From a bacterium (GTDB lineage: Bacteria; Armatimonadota; Zipacnadia; Zipacnadales; UBA11051), in contig JAJFUB010000150.1 in assembly GCA_021372615.1 (NCBI GenBank), forward strand, positions 1 to 64,000: a stretch of 64,000 nucleotides of DNA. Direction: 5' to 3'. The stretch's first letter is position 1. The number at the start of each line of letters is the position of its first letter. This document shows, piece after piece, positions 33,949-43,336 of the stretch. The notes beneath the pieces were generated by a model. That model did no database searches and was not told the origin of the DNA. It saw only the letters and a program-made list of their open reading frames with translations. Both the position numbers and the translations under genes were made by a program.

Positions 33949-34800
33949 ATGAAGATGAGCAGTAGAGGGGTCATCACTGTACCCAAGGCGCTGCGAGAGC
34001 AGTTCGGTCTGCTGCCGGGAGGCGACGTGGAGTGGGTGGACACAGACGCAGGGCCACTGCTGCGGCGTAAGGCGTCGCCAGACGAACAGGAAGTGGACAG
34101 GCGAGAGGCGAAAAGGCGAGCTATCGAGGCAATCAACCACGCTGCCGGCGCGTGGCGACTTGAGGACCATCCGGAACTGCTCAACGAAGAGACGCTGCAG
34201 CGTTGGCGTCGTTGCCTTGGGGGAGGGACGGAGTTCCGTCTGTCGCCCACTGAGTACGCACAATGGCGGCGACGTGTTGAGGAAGAGAGGCGCACACCCA
34301 TGCCCATCACAGGCACAGCACACAAGTTCGGCGACCATGTAGATACCGATGTCATCATCCCGGCCCGGCACCTGGGCACGACCGACCCGGCGGAGCTGGC
34401 CTCGCACTGCATGGAAGACATTGACGCGGAGTTCATCAAGCGCGTGCAGCCCGGCGACGTCATGGTCGCGGGCCGCAACTTTGGCTGCGGGTCCTCGCGC
34501 GAGCATGCCCCCATCGCCATCCAGGCCGCCGGGGTGTCGGTCGTCATCGCCGAGACCTTCGCGCGCATCTTCTACCGCAATGCGCTCAACATCGGCCTGC
34601 CGATCGTCGAGTCGGCGGAAGCCGCGGCCGGGATCAGGGCCGGCGACCAGGTCGAGGTGGACCTGGAGGGCGGGACGATCAAGAACCTGACCACCGGCCA
34701 GGCGTTCACCTTCGCCCCGCTGGTCGGCGCGGCCCAGGACCTCATCCAGGCCGGCGGGCTGGTGGCACTGACCAAGCAGAAGCTGGCAGCGAGGGCGTAG
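33949..34800 (+). CDS. leuD: LeuD small subunit with N-terminal AbrB-like domain
   Basis: A 283-residue frame. Residues 118-283 are a full-length LeuD swivel domain (ITGTAHKFGDHVDTDVIIP, GRNFGCGSSREHAP, FYRNALNIGLP), the partner of LeuC. Residues 1-117 are an AbrB/SpoVT-type DNA-binding domain (MSSRGVITVPKALREQFG) plus a basic helical linker, like an antitoxin. This upstream part has a lower G+C content and different third-base use from its neighbours. The LeuD part has its own start, ATG 34300, with GGAAGAGAGG nine bases before it, and 166 residues is its normal length. So a separate LeuD may be made as well as, or in place of, the fusion. Confidence 0.85.
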   Translation: MKMSSRGVITVPKALREQFGLLPGGDVEWVDTDAGPLLRRKASPDEQEVDRREAKRRAIEAINHAAGAWRLEDHPELLNEETLQRWRRCLGGGTEFRLSPTEYAQWRRRVEEERRTPMPITGTAHKFGDHVDTDVIIPARHLGTTDPAELASHCMEDIDAEFIKRVQPGDVMVAGRNFGCGSSREHAPIAIQAAGVSVVIAETFARIFYRNALNIGLPIVESAEAAAGIRAGDQVEVDLEGGTIKNLTTGQAFTFAPLVGAAQDLIQAGGLVALTKQKLAARA

Positions 34801-34822
34801 GCGTACCCGATCACCAGAGACG

Positions 34823-34915
34823 GACGGGGGTTGAAACCCCCGCCTATCAGAACCGTCCCTACGGGACGGGGAAGGGGCGTCCCGGAGGGACGCTTCGGCA
34901 AGGCGGGCCCTTCAG
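34823..34915. repeat. cluster of palindromes including class C repeat
   Basis: Three adjacent palindromes: GGGGGTTGAAACCCCC, CCGTCCCTACGGGACGG and further GGGCGTCCC/GGGACGC and GGGCCCTTCAGGGCCC units. The first two match 54926-54975 almost base for base, where they lie inside the polymerase gene. The cluster fills the gap between leuD and der. Confidence 0.82.
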
Positions 34916-34949
34916 GGCCCGATGGGGTCCGGGGGTTGGGATCTGCAGC

Positions 34950-36323
34950 ATGGCCTTACCAGTCGTCGCGATAGTCGGTCGCACCAACGTCGGGAAGTCA
35001 TCCCTGTTCAACCGCCTCGTCGGACGGAAAATGGCGGTCGTGGAGGACTTCCCCGGCGTCACGCGCGACCGCCTTTATGCCGAGGCCGAGATGGATCAGC
35101 GCCAGGTGCTGCTCGTGGACACCGGCGGGATCGTCGGCGGCGAGGGGGACGAACTGTTCGCCCGGGTCAAGGGGCAGGCGGCCACGGCCTTGAAGCAGGC
35201 CGACGTCATCGTCATGATGGTGGACGGCCGGGAAGGCCTGACGGGACTGGACCACGAAGTGGCGGACATTGTCCGGCGGTCGGGTAAGCCGTACGTGCTG
35301 GCCGCCAACAAGATGGAGAAAACCTCGCTGGACTCGGAGGCCTTTGCGGAGTTGCGGCTGGGGCTGCCGATTGACATCTCGGCCATGCACGGGCGGGGGC
35401 TGCAGGAACTGGTCGAGGAGGTCGAGGAGCTGCTGCCGCCCGAGGAGCCGGCGGAGGCCGAAGCCGAGCAGGCGCTGGCGGTGGCGATCATCGGCCACCC
35501 CAATGTCGGCAAGTCGGCGCTGACGAACGCCATCCTCGGCGAAGAGCGCGTCATTGTCAGCGATCTGCCCGGCACGACCCGCGACTCCATTGACACGGTC
35601 TTCGAGCGCGAGGGAGAGCGCTGGCGGCTGATTGATACGGCGGGGCTGCGCCGCCGGGGCAAGCGCCAGGACACGGAGTTCTATACCAGCCTGCGGACGC
35701 TGCGCTCCCTGTCGCGAGCGCAGGTCGCGGTGGTCGTGGTGGATGCATATGAGGGGCCCAGCGCCCAGGATGCGCGCGTGGCCGGCGAGGCGCACGAGGC
35801 GGGACGCGCGATGGTCGTGGTGGCCAACAAGTGGGACCTGCTCAAGCAGTACGCCCAGCCGAATGAGGACCATCCGGAACTGAGCCCGCAGAAGGCCGAG
35901 AAGGCCCTCAAGAGCGATCTGCAGCGCCTGATCGGCCAGGAGATGCCCTTCGCCTCGTATGTGCCGCTCGTGTTCACCAGCGCCGTGACCGGGGAGGGGC
36001 TGCCGGAGTTGCTGCAGACGGTGCGGCAGGTGGCGGACAACTTCCGCCGCCGCATCGAGACAGGCAAGCTCAACCGCACGATCCGCGATGCCCTGGCCCG
36101 TCATGCGCCCCCGACGCGCAAGGGGAAGCAGCTCAAGATATACTACGCAACACAGGTACGGGCCGAACCACCCACCTTCGCGCTGTTCGTGAACGACCCG
36201 CAGCATGTCCATCTGTCGTACGAGCGCTACCTGGTGAACGTGCTGCGCCAGGAGTACGACTTCACCGGCACGCCGATCCGCATCTTCTGGCGCGCGCGCC
36301 GGCGGGAGGATGAGGAACGCTGA
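34950..36323 (+). CDS. der: ribosome-assembly GTPase Der (EngA)
   Basis: A 457-residue double-GTPase with a C-terminal KH-like domain, needed for 50S ribosome assembly. First G domain: GRTNVGKSSLF (P loop), GVTRDR, DTGG and, in the G4 position, ANKMEK. Second G domain: GHPNVGKSALTN near 181, GTTRDS, DTAGLRRRGK and NKWDLL. The first G4 motif reads Asn-Lys-Met-Glu in place of Asn-Lys-x-Asp, an unusual change that may affect guanine specificity. ATG 34950 lacks a strong ribosome site because of the palindrome cluster upstream. Its stop lies just before plsY; der-plsY-gpsA is a common cluster. Confidence 0.96.
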   Translation: MALPVVAIVGRTNVGKSSLFNRLVGRKMAVVEDFPGVTRDRLYAEAEMDQRQVLLVDTGGIVGGEGDELFARVKGQAATALKQADVIVMMVDGREGLTGLDHEVADIVRRSGKPYVLAANKMEKTSLDSEAFAELRLGLPIDISAMHGRGLQELVEEVEELLPPEEPAEAEAEQALAVAIIGHPNVGKSALTNAILGEERVIVSDLPGTTRDSIDTVFEREGERWRLIDTAGLRRRGKRQDTEFYTSLRTLRSLSRAQVAVVVVDAYEGPSAQDARVAGEAHEAGRAMVVVANKWDLLKQYAQPNEDHPELSPQKAEKALKSDLQRLIGQEMPFASYVPLVFTSAVTGEGLPELLQTVRQVADNFRRRIETGKLNRTIRDALARHAPPTRKGKQLKIYYATQVRAEPPTFALFVNDPQHVHLSYERYLVNVLRQEYDFTGTPIRIFWRARRREDEER

Positions 36324-36340
36324 GCAACCCGTCTGTCGGT

Positions 36341-37003
36341 GTGGCGGCGATCATCGGCAGCTACCTGTTCGGCGGCGTCCCGATCGGGCTGCTGGTCGGG
36401 CGCGCTAGGGGCATTGACGACATCCGCAAGTACGGCAGCGGCAACATCGGGGCCAGCAACGTGCTACGGGTGATCGGCGTCAAGGCCGGGCTGTTCGTGT
36501 GGGCCATGGATGCCATGAAGGGGCTGCTGCCGGTGGTGGTGGCCCGCTACGCCGTGTTCCCGATGGTGGAGCCCGTGCCGGGCACAGGGGTCGTGGCGGG
36601 GGCGCCGGAGCGGCTGTGGTGGCTGGCGGCGGTGGCGCTGGCGGCGATGGTCGGGCACTGCTTCTCGCCCTATCTGAAGCTCACCGGGGGCCGGGGGGTG
36701 TCCACCAGCCTCGGCGTGATCCTCGGGCTGGACTGGCGCGTGGGTGTGATCTGCTTTGCCTGCTGGGTGGCCATCGTGGCCGTCACCCGCTACATCTCGC
36801 TGGGCTCGATGATCGCGTGTGCGCTGGCGGCGCCGATCCTGTGCCTGTTTGGCGCACCGGCTCCCTTCGCCGTGGCCATCGCGCTGGTGGCGCTGGTCGT
36901 CATCATCCGCCATATCCCCAACATCGGGCGCCTCCTGGCCGGCACCGAGCGCAAGATCGGCCAGAAGGAGCGCCCTGCCTCCGACACTGAGAGCGCATCG
37001 TGA
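36341..37003 (+). CDS. plsY: glycerol-3-phosphate acyltransferase PlsY
   Basis: A 220-residue inner-membrane enzyme that transfers an acyl group from acyl-phosphate to glycerol-3-phosphate, the first step of phospholipid synthesis. About five membrane segments are seen, with the conserved loops YGSGNIGASNVLR, KGLLPVVVARY and GHCFSPYLKLTGGRGVSTSLG. GTG 36341 is the first standard start; a CTG at 36320 with GAGGA upstream would add seven residues and cannot be excluded. The stop TGA overlaps the GTG of gpsA (GTGA), so the two are coupled, which makes sense because gpsA supplies the substrate. Confidence 0.93.
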   Translation: MAAIIGSYLFGGVPIGLLVGRARGIDDIRKYGSGNIGASNVLRVIGVKAGLFVWAMDAMKGLLPVVVARYAVFPMVEPVPGTGVVAGAPERLWWLAAVALAAMVGHCFSPYLKLTGGRGVSTSLGVILGLDWRVGVICFACWVAIVAVTRYISLGSMIACALAAPILCLFGAPAPFAVAIALVALVVIIRHIPNIGRLLAGTERKIGQKERPASDTESAS

Positions 37004-38013
37004 GTAGTTCACAGCCCATCACTGCGGTGCTGGGGGCCGGGGCCTGGGGCACCACCCTCGCCTGCTTGCAGGCCGGGAAGGGCCGCAAAGTGCGGCTGTG
37101 GGCCCGGCGGCCGGAGTTCGCGGCGCAACTGGCGAGAGAGCGCGAGAACCGCGACTACTTGCCCGGCACTCCGCTGCCGGAGGCGGTCGCGGTCACCGGA
37201 GACTTGCGGGCGGCGCTCGAGGCTGCCGGTCAAGTGATCGTCGCAGTGCCCTCCCACGGGCTGCGGGAGGTCATGGGCCAGGCTGTCCCCCACCTCGCGC
37301 AGGGCGCGCTGGTCGTGTGCGCCACGAAGGGCCTGGAGCGGCCGTCCGGGCGGCGCATGAGCCAGGTGCTGGACGAGACGCTGGAGGACCGGGCGCCCCG
37401 CATCGTGGCGTTGTCGGGGCCCAACCTGTCGGCCGAGATCATCGCCGGGGAGCCCGCCGTCAGCGTGGCTGCCTCGGACGATATGGCGGCAGCCCTGGAG
37501 GCCCAGGAGTTGTTGTCAAATAGCCTCTTCCGCGTCTACACCAATTCTGATATAATAGGTGTCGAGCTTTGTGGGGCGATCAAGAACGTGATCGCCATCG
37601 GGGCGGGGATCGGCGACGGTCTGGGTTTTGGCAACAACGCCAAGGCTTCGTTGCTGACGCGGGGGATGGCGGAAATGAGGCGTCTGGGGCTGAAGCTGGG
37701 GGCCCAGGCGGACACCTTCGCCGGTATCGCGGGCATGGGTGATCTCATCGCCACCTGCCACAGCCACCATAGCCGTAACTGGACTGTGGGCTACCGCCTG
37801 GGGCGGGGTGAACGCCCCGACGAGATCACCGGTAGCCTGCACAGCGTGGCCGAGGGCATCTTCACAACCTTTGCGGCTCGCGACAAGGCGCGTGAGGTCG
37901 GGGTGGAAATGCCAATCACCGAGACGTTGGCGCGGGTCCTGGCGCAGGAGATCCCGCCTGCCGAGGCCGTGAAGTACCTGATGGCGCGGCGCTGGCGGGC
38001 GGAAGAGGAGTAG
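37000..38013 (+). CDS. gpsA: glycerol-3-phosphate dehydrogenase [NAD(P)+]
   Basis: The 337-residue cytoplasmic enzyme that reduces dihydroxyacetone phosphate to sn-glycerol-3-phosphate for PlsY. The dinucleotide fold opens with VLGAGAWGTTLA; SGPNLSAEI and ELCGAIKNVIAIGAGI (catalytic Lys) and GIAGMGDLIATCHS follow in the family order. The length is normal. The start is GTG 37000, overlapping the plsY stop by four bases. A short AT-richer stretch (37515-37560) sits in the middle of the gene without altering the frame. Confidence 0.96.
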   Translation: MSSSQPITAVLGAGAWGTTLACLQAGKGRKVRLWARRPEFAAQLARERENRDYLPGTPLPEAVAVTGDLRAALEAAGQVIVAVPSHGLREVMGQAVPHLAQGALVVCATKGLERPSGRRMSQVLDETLEDRAPRIVALSGPNLSAEIIAGEPAVSVAASDDMAAALEAQELLSNSLFRVYTNSDIIGVELCGAIKNVIAIGAGIGDGLGFGNNAKASLLTRGMAEMRRLGLKLGAQADTFAGIAGMGDLIATCHSHHSRNWTVGYRLGRGERPDEITGSLHSVAEGIFTTFAARDKAREVGVEMPITETLARVLAQEIPPAEAVKYLMARRWRAEEE

Positions 38014-38097
38014 CGATTCAGGCTGACCTGTGGTCAGTCGGGATATCGGACCGGGCTGGCGAGCGGCTGCGGATATCACAGTTGGGAGGGCTCAAAG

Positions 38098-38382
38098 ATG
38101 GCCGCAACGATGGGCAAAGCCGATGTCGCGGACATGGTCGCCGAGAAGACCGGCCTGAGCAAGAAGGATGCCGCTGCCGCACTGGAAGCCTGCATGGGCG
38201 TGATCACCGCCGCGCTCAAGCGGGGAGACAAGGTCCAACTGACGGGCTTCGGGGTGTTCGAGGTCCGCACGCGCAAGGCGCGCAAGGGCAAGAACCTGCG
38301 CACCGGCGCGACGATTGACATTCCGGCGAGCAAGGTGCCTGCCTTCAAGGCGGGCAAGGGGCTCAAGGACGCCGTCAAGTAG
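38098..38382 (+). CDS. hup: HU-family DNA-binding protein
   Basis: A 94-residue histone-like protein. [20 protein letters not shown] forms the helical body, [20 protein letters not shown] the strand and start of the DNA-clasping arm, and [18 protein letters not shown] the end, with the conserved Pro of the arm tip region in IDIPASK. It bends and compacts DNA as a dimer. ATG 38098 follows GGGAGG by eight bases; a second ATG at 38110 is in frame but less well placed. The gene lies 84 bases after gpsA and before a tRNA gene. Confidence 0.95.
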   Translation: MAATMGKADVADMVAEKTGLSKKDAAAALEACMGVITAALKRGDKVQLTGFGVFEVRTRKARKGKNLRTGATIDIPASKVPAFKAGKGLKDAVK

Positions 38383-38456
38383 CATCGGCAGCAGCCGGCA
38401 GACGTCAGGGCACCACTTCGGGCGGTGTCGGCGGAATGACTGCCGGTCAAGAGTGT

Positions 38457-38534
38457 CGGGGCGTGGCGCAGTTTGGTTAGCGCGTTGGACTGGGGGTCCA
38501 AAGGTCGCTGGTTCGAGTCCAGTCGCCCCGACCA
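38457..38534 (+). tRNA. tRNA-Pro (GGG)
   Basis: The acceptor stem CGGGGCG pairs with CGCCCCG and the encoded CCA end is at 38532-38534. The D arm has GCGC on both sides, the anticodon stem TTGGA/TCCAA encloses the loop CTGGGGG, giving anticodon GGG, and the T arm has GGTTCGAGTCC. It reads CCC and CCU codons. Confidence 0.95.
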
Positions 38535-38633
38535 TATTCTTCCTGTTAGTGACGCAGGCCAACAGGCGCCCAGGACCATAGCGGCCCTGGGCGTTTGTGG
38601 TTTGAGGTGCGGGCGTCTCGGCCTCCACGCCTC

Positions 38634-38687
38634 TGCGGGCTGGAAGCCCGCACTACGGGCCGGTGGCGGGCTGGAAGCCCGCACTAC
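38634..38687. repeat. two class B repeat arms
   Basis: GCGGGCTGGAAGCCCGCACTAC occurs twice as direct copies, separated by a few bases, with an internal GCGGGCttgGCCCGC-like hairpin in each. They sit between the tRNA and the aminotransferase gene. Confidence 0.78.
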
Positions 38688-38716
38688 AGACTGTACGACA
38701 GAAGGGTTCCCTCCTC

Positions 38717-39970
38717 ATGCCCAACTCCCCCGAACTGCTCGAGCAGACCTACAACCGCTACATGAAGCATGTCAGCCCCGGCATGGCCACGATCGTCCGG
38801 TTCATGGGTTTTGAGACGGTCGAGTGGCGCTCCGAGGGCTGCTATGTGTACGGCCCGGAGGGCGAGAAGTACCTGGACTGCCTCGGCGGCCCCGGGGTGT
38901 TCACCTTCGGCCATCGCCATCCACGGATCGTCGAGGCAGTGTCGCGGCAACTGCAGGAGATGCCGCTGTCCTCTCACCTGCTGCTCGACCCGGTGCTGGC
39001 CGAGGCGGCCGAGGCTGTCGCCGGGATCGCCCCCGGGGACCTGCAGTACTCGTTCTTCTGCAACTCGGGCGCGGAGGCCATCGAGGGGGCGCTGAAGATC
39101 GCCCGCATGTACACGCGCCGTCCGCACTTCGTCTGCGCCGTCAATGGCTTCCATGGCAAGACCTTCGGGGCGCTGAGCGCTTCGGGGCGCGACACGTACA
39201 AGACGCCGTTCGAGCCGCTGCTGCCGGGCTTCACCCACGTGCCCTTCGGCGACACCGAGGCGCTGCGGGCCGCGGTCAACGACCAGACGGCCGCGGTGCT
39301 GCTGGAGCCGATCCAGTGCGAGGCCGGGATCATCGTACCGCCGGAGGGCTACCTCCGGGCCGCGCGCGAGATCTGCGACGCCGCGGGGGCGCTGCTGATC
39401 CTCGACGAGATCCAGACCGGCTTCGGGCGCACCGGCGCGACCTGGGGCTGTGACCACGAGGGCGTGGCGCCCGACATGATGACCCTGGGCAAGGCGCTGG
39501 GGGGCGGCGTGGTGCCGGTGGGCGCGTTCATGGCCCGCCCGGAGATCTGGGAAGTGTTCCACGACAACCCCTACATCCACACCACGACGTTCGGCGGCAA
39601 CCCCCTGGCCTGTCGGGCGGCCATCACCGCCGTGCAGGTGCTGCAGGAGGAGGGCATCGCCGAGCTGTGCCGCGTGCGCGGCGCCGAACTGCTGGCAGGG
39701 ATTGGGCAGGTGGCCGCGGAATATCCGGAGTTGGTCAGAGAGGTGCGCGGCAAGGGTTTGCTGGTCGGCGTGGAGTTCGCCGACGCCGACATTGGCAACC
39801 TGGTCATCGCGGGCCTCGCCCAGGAGCACATCCTGACGGCGTTCACGCTCAACCGGCCGGAGGTCTTCCGGCTCGAGCCCCCGGCGGTCATCACCAGCGA
39901 CGAGATCGCCATGGTGGTCGCGGCGTGCGGCCGGGCCATCCAGTCCACCAAGGAACTGCTGCAGTTGTAG
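38717..39970 (+). CDS. class III pyridoxal-phosphate aminotransferase
   Basis: A 417-residue class III (ornithine/putrescine-type) aminotransferase. [18 protein letters not shown] binds the cofactor phosphate, [16 protein letters not shown] is the family loop, [15 protein letters not shown] holds the Asp that touches the pyridine nitrogen, and TLGKALGGG near residue 258 gives the Schiff-base Lys. Putrescine, acetylornithine or another omega-amino donor are all possible. The ATG 38717 is preferred to an ATG at 38663 that lies within the palindromic repeat. The ribosome site is weak. No polyamine or arginine genes lie nearby. Confidence 0.9.
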   Translation: MPNSPELLEQTYNRYMKHVSPGMATIVRFMGFETVEWRSEGCYVYGPEGEKYLDCLGGPGVFTFGHRHPRIVEAVSRQLQEMPLSSHLLLDPVLAEAAEAVAGIAPGDLQYSFFCNSGAEAIEGALKIARMYTRRPHFVCAVNGFHGKTFGALSASGRDTYKTPFEPLLPGFTHVPFGDTEALRAAVNDQTAAVLLEPIQCEAGIIVPPEGYLRAAREICDAAGALLILDEIQTGFGRTGATWGCDHEGVAPDMMTLGKALGGGVVPVGAFMARPEIWEVFHDNPYIHTTTFGGNPLACRAAITAVQVLQEEGIAELCRVRGAELLAGIGQVAAEYPELVREVRGKGLLVGVEFADADIGNLVIAGLAQEHILTAFTLNRPEVFRLEPPAVITSDEIAMVVAACGRAIQSTKELLQL

Positions 39971-39997
39971 CGTTCCGACGAACACCGAGGTGTGGCG

Positions 39998-41065
39998 ATG
40001 CCGCAACTGCGACGCGCGCTTCTGCTGATGCTGCCGCTGGTCTTCCTGGCCGGCTGTGGCTGCCGGCGCCATGCGTCGGGGGAGCAGGGCGTCACGCCCC
40101 CCAAGGCGCTTCCCGTGCGTCTGACGCACGTGCTGTGCTATCACCACCTGACCACGACCCCCAAGAGCGTCTACGACGTCAAGCCCGCCGACTTCGAGGC
40201 GCAGTTGCAGACCCTCAAGTCCGGCGGCTACCAGACCATCACCTGCAAGCAACTGGCCGACTATCTGGCCAACACCCAGGACATCCCCGAGAAATCAGTC
40301 ATCATCTCCTTTGACGATGGGCGCGCCAGCGTGCTGTCGGTCGCCAAGCCGCTGCTGGACAAGTTCGGCTTCCAGGCGGTGCTGTTCGTCAACCCCGGCA
40401 GCGTCGGCGCCAAGAACTACCTGAGCTGGGACGATCTGAAGGCCCTGGCGCAGGCGGGCTACGAGATCGATTCGCACACCCAGTCGCACCTGAACCTCAC
40501 CCGCAAGCCCAAGAACCTGACGATGGTGCAGTTCCAGGAGAAGGTGCGGGCGGAGATCGAGGACTCCTACGCGGCCATCGAGGAGCACCTGGGCCAGGCG
40601 CCCGTGGCGCTGGCTTACCCGTTCGGCAACTATGACCTGTTCGTCATGCGCGCCACGAAGGAAGCGGGTTACCGGCTGGGGCTGAGCATTGACCCCGGCG
40701 CCATAGACAACCGCAGCGATCCCTGGGCGCTGCCGCGCAAGATGATCGTGGACGGGACCTCGGCCAATACCTTCGCACGGAACCTGGAGACCGAGCCGCT
40801 GCACCTGACCGGCGTCCGGCCGGGCCTGGGCGTGCGGATCAACTCCCGGGCGTACACGTTCACCGCCGGCCTGGCCGACGCGGACGCCGCGGAGTCGCTG
40901 GAAGTCGAGGGGGGGCGCGGCGCGAAGCTGAAGGTTGACGCGACGACGAGGCAACTGACGCTGACCAGCCGGCTGAACCGGGGCGCGAACCTGATCCGGC
41001 TGCACTCGCCAGGCCCACCGCGACGCGAGGCCGCCTGGATCGTTGTGTGTGATGTGGCCGAGTAG
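39998..41065 (+). CDS. lipoprotein polysaccharide deacetylase
   Basis: A 355-residue lipoprotein (lipobox FLAGC) with a NodB-type carbohydrate esterase 4 domain: VLCYHHL near the front, VIISFDDGRAS near residue 104 with the metal and catalytic Asp pair, and DSHTQSHLNL near 160 with the metal His pair, then LAYPFGNYD. The last 90 residues form a beta-rich tail of unknown role. It should remove N- or O-acetyl groups from wall or extracellular glycans. ATG 39998 has GAGGTG before it; GTG 39992 is an alternative. It follows the aminotransferase by 27 bases. Confidence 0.88.
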   Translation: MPQLRRALLLMLPLVFLAGCGCRRHASGEQGVTPPKALPVRLTHVLCYHHLTTTPKSVYDVKPADFEAQLQTLKSGGYQTITCKQLADYLANTQDIPEKSVIISFDDGRASVLSVAKPLLDKFGFQAVLFVNPGSVGAKNYLSWDDLKALAQAGYEIDSHTQSHLNLTRKPKNLTMVQFQEKVRAEIEDSYAAIEEHLGQAPVALAYPFGNYDLFVMRATKEAGYRLGLSIDPGAIDNRSDPWALPRKMIVDGTSANTFARNLETEPLHLTGVRPGLGVRINSRAYTFTAGLADADAAESLEVEGGRGAKLKVDATTRQLTLTSRLNRGANLIRLHSPGPPRREAAWIVVCDVAE

Positions 41066-41116
41066 GGTGGCACGGCGCCACCTGTCCGCTCGACTCGACG
41101 TCCCTTGCTGATCCCT

Positions 41117-43255
41117 ATGGCCTACGAACCTCCACCCCTGATCTCGCACGAGGCGCCGCGCAGCCGGCGGCGCCGGCGGCGTGCCCAGCAGCAATCCAGC
41201 TGTTGCTGTTGCCTGGTGGTAGCGCTGGCGCTGCTCGTGGCGCTGATCGCGTGGCGGGGGCCCATCTTCTCCGTCTTCAGCCGCCACCACCATGATGCCG
41301 CGAAGCCCGGCTCGGCCGCCTTCCCCCTGGAGCTGTCAACGGACGCCGCCAGCTACCTCCGATACAGCATCGTGCGACTCTCGGCGACGCTGGTGGATGC
41401 GCGGGGCAACAGGCTGAGCACCACGACGACCCCGCCCGAGGTCACCGTGACTCGCGACGGCCAGGTCGTGACCACGATCGGCGACTTCAGCGCCATCACG
41501 CCCCGCTATGACCGCAGCCAACAGGCCTACGTCGCCTGCTGGCCCGTGCCGTGGAACTGTCCGGCCGGCGAGTACGTCGCTGAGGCCCGCATGGCCGTGA
41601 CCGACCCGGCGTCGTGGACGTGGGACACCGAGGAGACGAGACGGCAGAAGCGCCGCGAGCGGCGCAAGCAGGCCGAAGAGATAGCCCCCACAGGAGAGAC
41701 CTGGTGCGTGGCGCGGACCCGCTTTGCCATCACCGGTCTGGCACCCCGGACCGACATCCCCAAGGGCACGTGCGTGGCCACCTGGGAACCGGACTTCCGC
41801 GCCAGCGGCATCCGCAAGCCGGACGGCACCATGGGTGACTGGCGCGCGATGTTCGACTGGTGTGACTTCATGGGCGCCGACACCTTCTGGTTCCGCGGCG
41901 CCGTCACCGAGGTGTATGAGGGGAACCTGTCCCTGGATCGCCCCTTCAACCAGGGGAACATCAGCGTCATCCCGCAGATGGCGGCCGAGGCCAAGCACCG
42001 TGGCCTGCGCTTCGGCACCTGGGCTTCGGCGTACTCGACGTACCCGACCCGATCCAACGCAGGGAAGCCGAAGTACGACTACGCCCAGGACATCTCCCGT
42101 GGCTCGGGCGCCATCCGCAGCCTCGATTTCATCTCGCTGTTCGACCGCCGGCGCATCAACCACATCGCCAGCTTCTTCAGCCAGATGCAGGCCGATCCGA
42201 ACGTGGACTACCTGGGCCTCGACTACATGCGCAGCGACCGCGGCGGCTACGAGATGGTGGACCGCTTTGTCCAGGAGATGCCGCTGCGTCTGCCTGCCGG
42301 CTTCTCCCAGTGGAGCCGCGGCCGCCGCTGGAGCTACGTAGCCCAGAAGGCGGAGCAGGAGTGGCAGAAGGACCCGCGCTTCTACGACGCCTGGAACTGG
42401 TACCGGGCCCACACCGGGGCCGAGAACGTGCGCGACATGATCGCCCAGTCCCAGCTCAAGAAGCCCCTGTGGATCTTCGTGTTGAGCTGGTGGCACGGCA
42501 AGCAGCACGGGCAGGACCCGATCATGTTCACCGATGCCGGCGTCGGGCTGCTGGCGCCGATGCTCTATCAGGTCCCCAACCGCCTGCACTTCGACACCAT
42601 GGTCCGCGACTGGAATGAGTACCTGGCCGCCGGTCAAGTGAACCTGTGCCCCGGCGACCAGGTGGACTTCTACTGGCACCAGAAGACCCTCCGGCCCGCC
42701 GCACCGGAGGAGTTCTACGACCGGATCATCACCGCCCACGGGGCCAAGGGCAAGGGCTACCTGCAGGGCGGCCTGACCCTCGGGGCCTTCCTGCACGACA
42801 TCAACCGGGCCCAGAGCCCGCACCCGACGTGGCCGCACCGGGGGACCGAGTGGGCGCTGGCGGGCGGGGCGGCGTTCTCGACGATCCGCATGGACTGGCG
42901 CGTGTTCCCGCTGGTGGCCAAGCTGGAGATGCCGGCCTCGGCGCTGCTGAACACCACCGTCGAGGGGCAACTCACGATCCAGAACGTGGTCAAGAAGCCC
43001 GTGAACCGCATCACGCTGTCGCTGGAGAAGACCGAGGGCGTGGAGCTGGCGGGGCCGCTGGAGTCCATCTCGCTGCGCGGCGGCGACACGATCATCAAGA
43101 AGGTCCCCGTGCGCATCAAGGGTGGACACGGCGACCGCGCCAACCGGCTGATGGCCTGTGTGCGCATCCGCTGGCCCGATGATGACTACGGCCCGGACGT
43201 CCGCCGCGACCTGCAGCCGATGATACTGGTGATGGATTACGTGCAGGGGAAGTGA
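41117..43255 (+). CDS. membrane-anchored glycosidase-like protein, function unknown
   Basis: A 712-residue protein with a very basic N-terminus (SRRRRRRAQQQ), four consecutive cysteines and one membrane helix (LVVALALLVALIAW), so the bulk should lie outside the membrane. A beta domain (about 75-230) is followed by a TIM-barrel-like part with MFDWCDFMGADTFWF, FGTWASAYSTY and YLGLDYMRSDRGG, then a beta C-terminus. I do not recognise the family; carbohydrate-active is a guess from shape. ATG 41117 is used; a TTG at 41105 is in frame. An isomerase gene follows after a tandem repeat. Confidence 0.66.
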   Translation: MAYEPPPLISHEAPRSRRRRRRAQQQSSCCCCLVVALALLVALIAWRGPIFSVFSRHHHDAAKPGSAAFPLELSTDAASYLRYSIVRLSATLVDARGNRLSTTTTPPEVTVTRDGQVVTTIGDFSAITPRYDRSQQAYVACWPVPWNCPAGEYVAEARMAVTDPASWTWDTEETRRQKRRERRKQAEEIAPTGETWCVARTRFAITGLAPRTDIPKGTCVATWEPDFRASGIRKPDGTMGDWRAMFDWCDFMGADTFWFRGAVTEVYEGNLSLDRPFNQGNISVIPQMAAEAKHRGLRFGTWASAYSTYPTRSNAGKPKYDYAQDISRGSGAIRSLDFISLFDRRRINHIASFFSQMQADPNVDYLGLDYMRSDRGGYEMVDRFVQEMPLRLPAGFSQWSRGRRWSYVAQKAEQEWQKDPRFYDAWNWYRAHTGAENVRDMIAQSQLKKPLWIFVLSWWHGKQHGQDPIMFTDAGVGLLAPMLYQVPNRLHFDTMVRDWNEYLAAGQVNLCPGDQVDFYWHQKTLRPAAPEEFYDRIITAHGAKGKGYLQGGLTLGAFLHDINRAQSPHPTWPHRGTEWALAGGAAFSTIRMDWRVFPLVAKLEMPASALLNTTVEGQLTIQNVVKKPVNRITLSLEKTEGVELAGPLESISLRGGDTIIKKVPVRIKGGHGDRANRLMACVRIRWPDDDYGPDVRRDLQPMILVMDYVQGK

Positions 43256-43258
43256 CGG

Positions 43259-43294
43259 CAGGGATCAGGGATCAGGGATCAGGGGTCAGGGATG
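43259..43294. repeat. heptamer tandem repeat
   Basis: Five copies of CAGGGAT (the fourth CAGGGGT) directly after the stop at 43255, with a further CAGGGAT at 43324. Such short tandem tracts may vary in number by slippage. Confidence 0.8.
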
Positions 43295-43336
43295 GGGGGA
43301 GCAGGCCGCGCGAACTACACGGTCAGGGATGTGGCA

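Noticed and set aside
38023-38037. Small hairpin CTGACC/GGTCAG after gpsA as terminator
   Set aside because: Only six base pairs and no T-run; not distinguishable from chance.
38663-38716. Upstream ATG 38663 as start of the aminotransferase
   Set aside because: The extra 18 residues are encoded by the class B repeat and do not belong to the family; ATG 38717 fits better.
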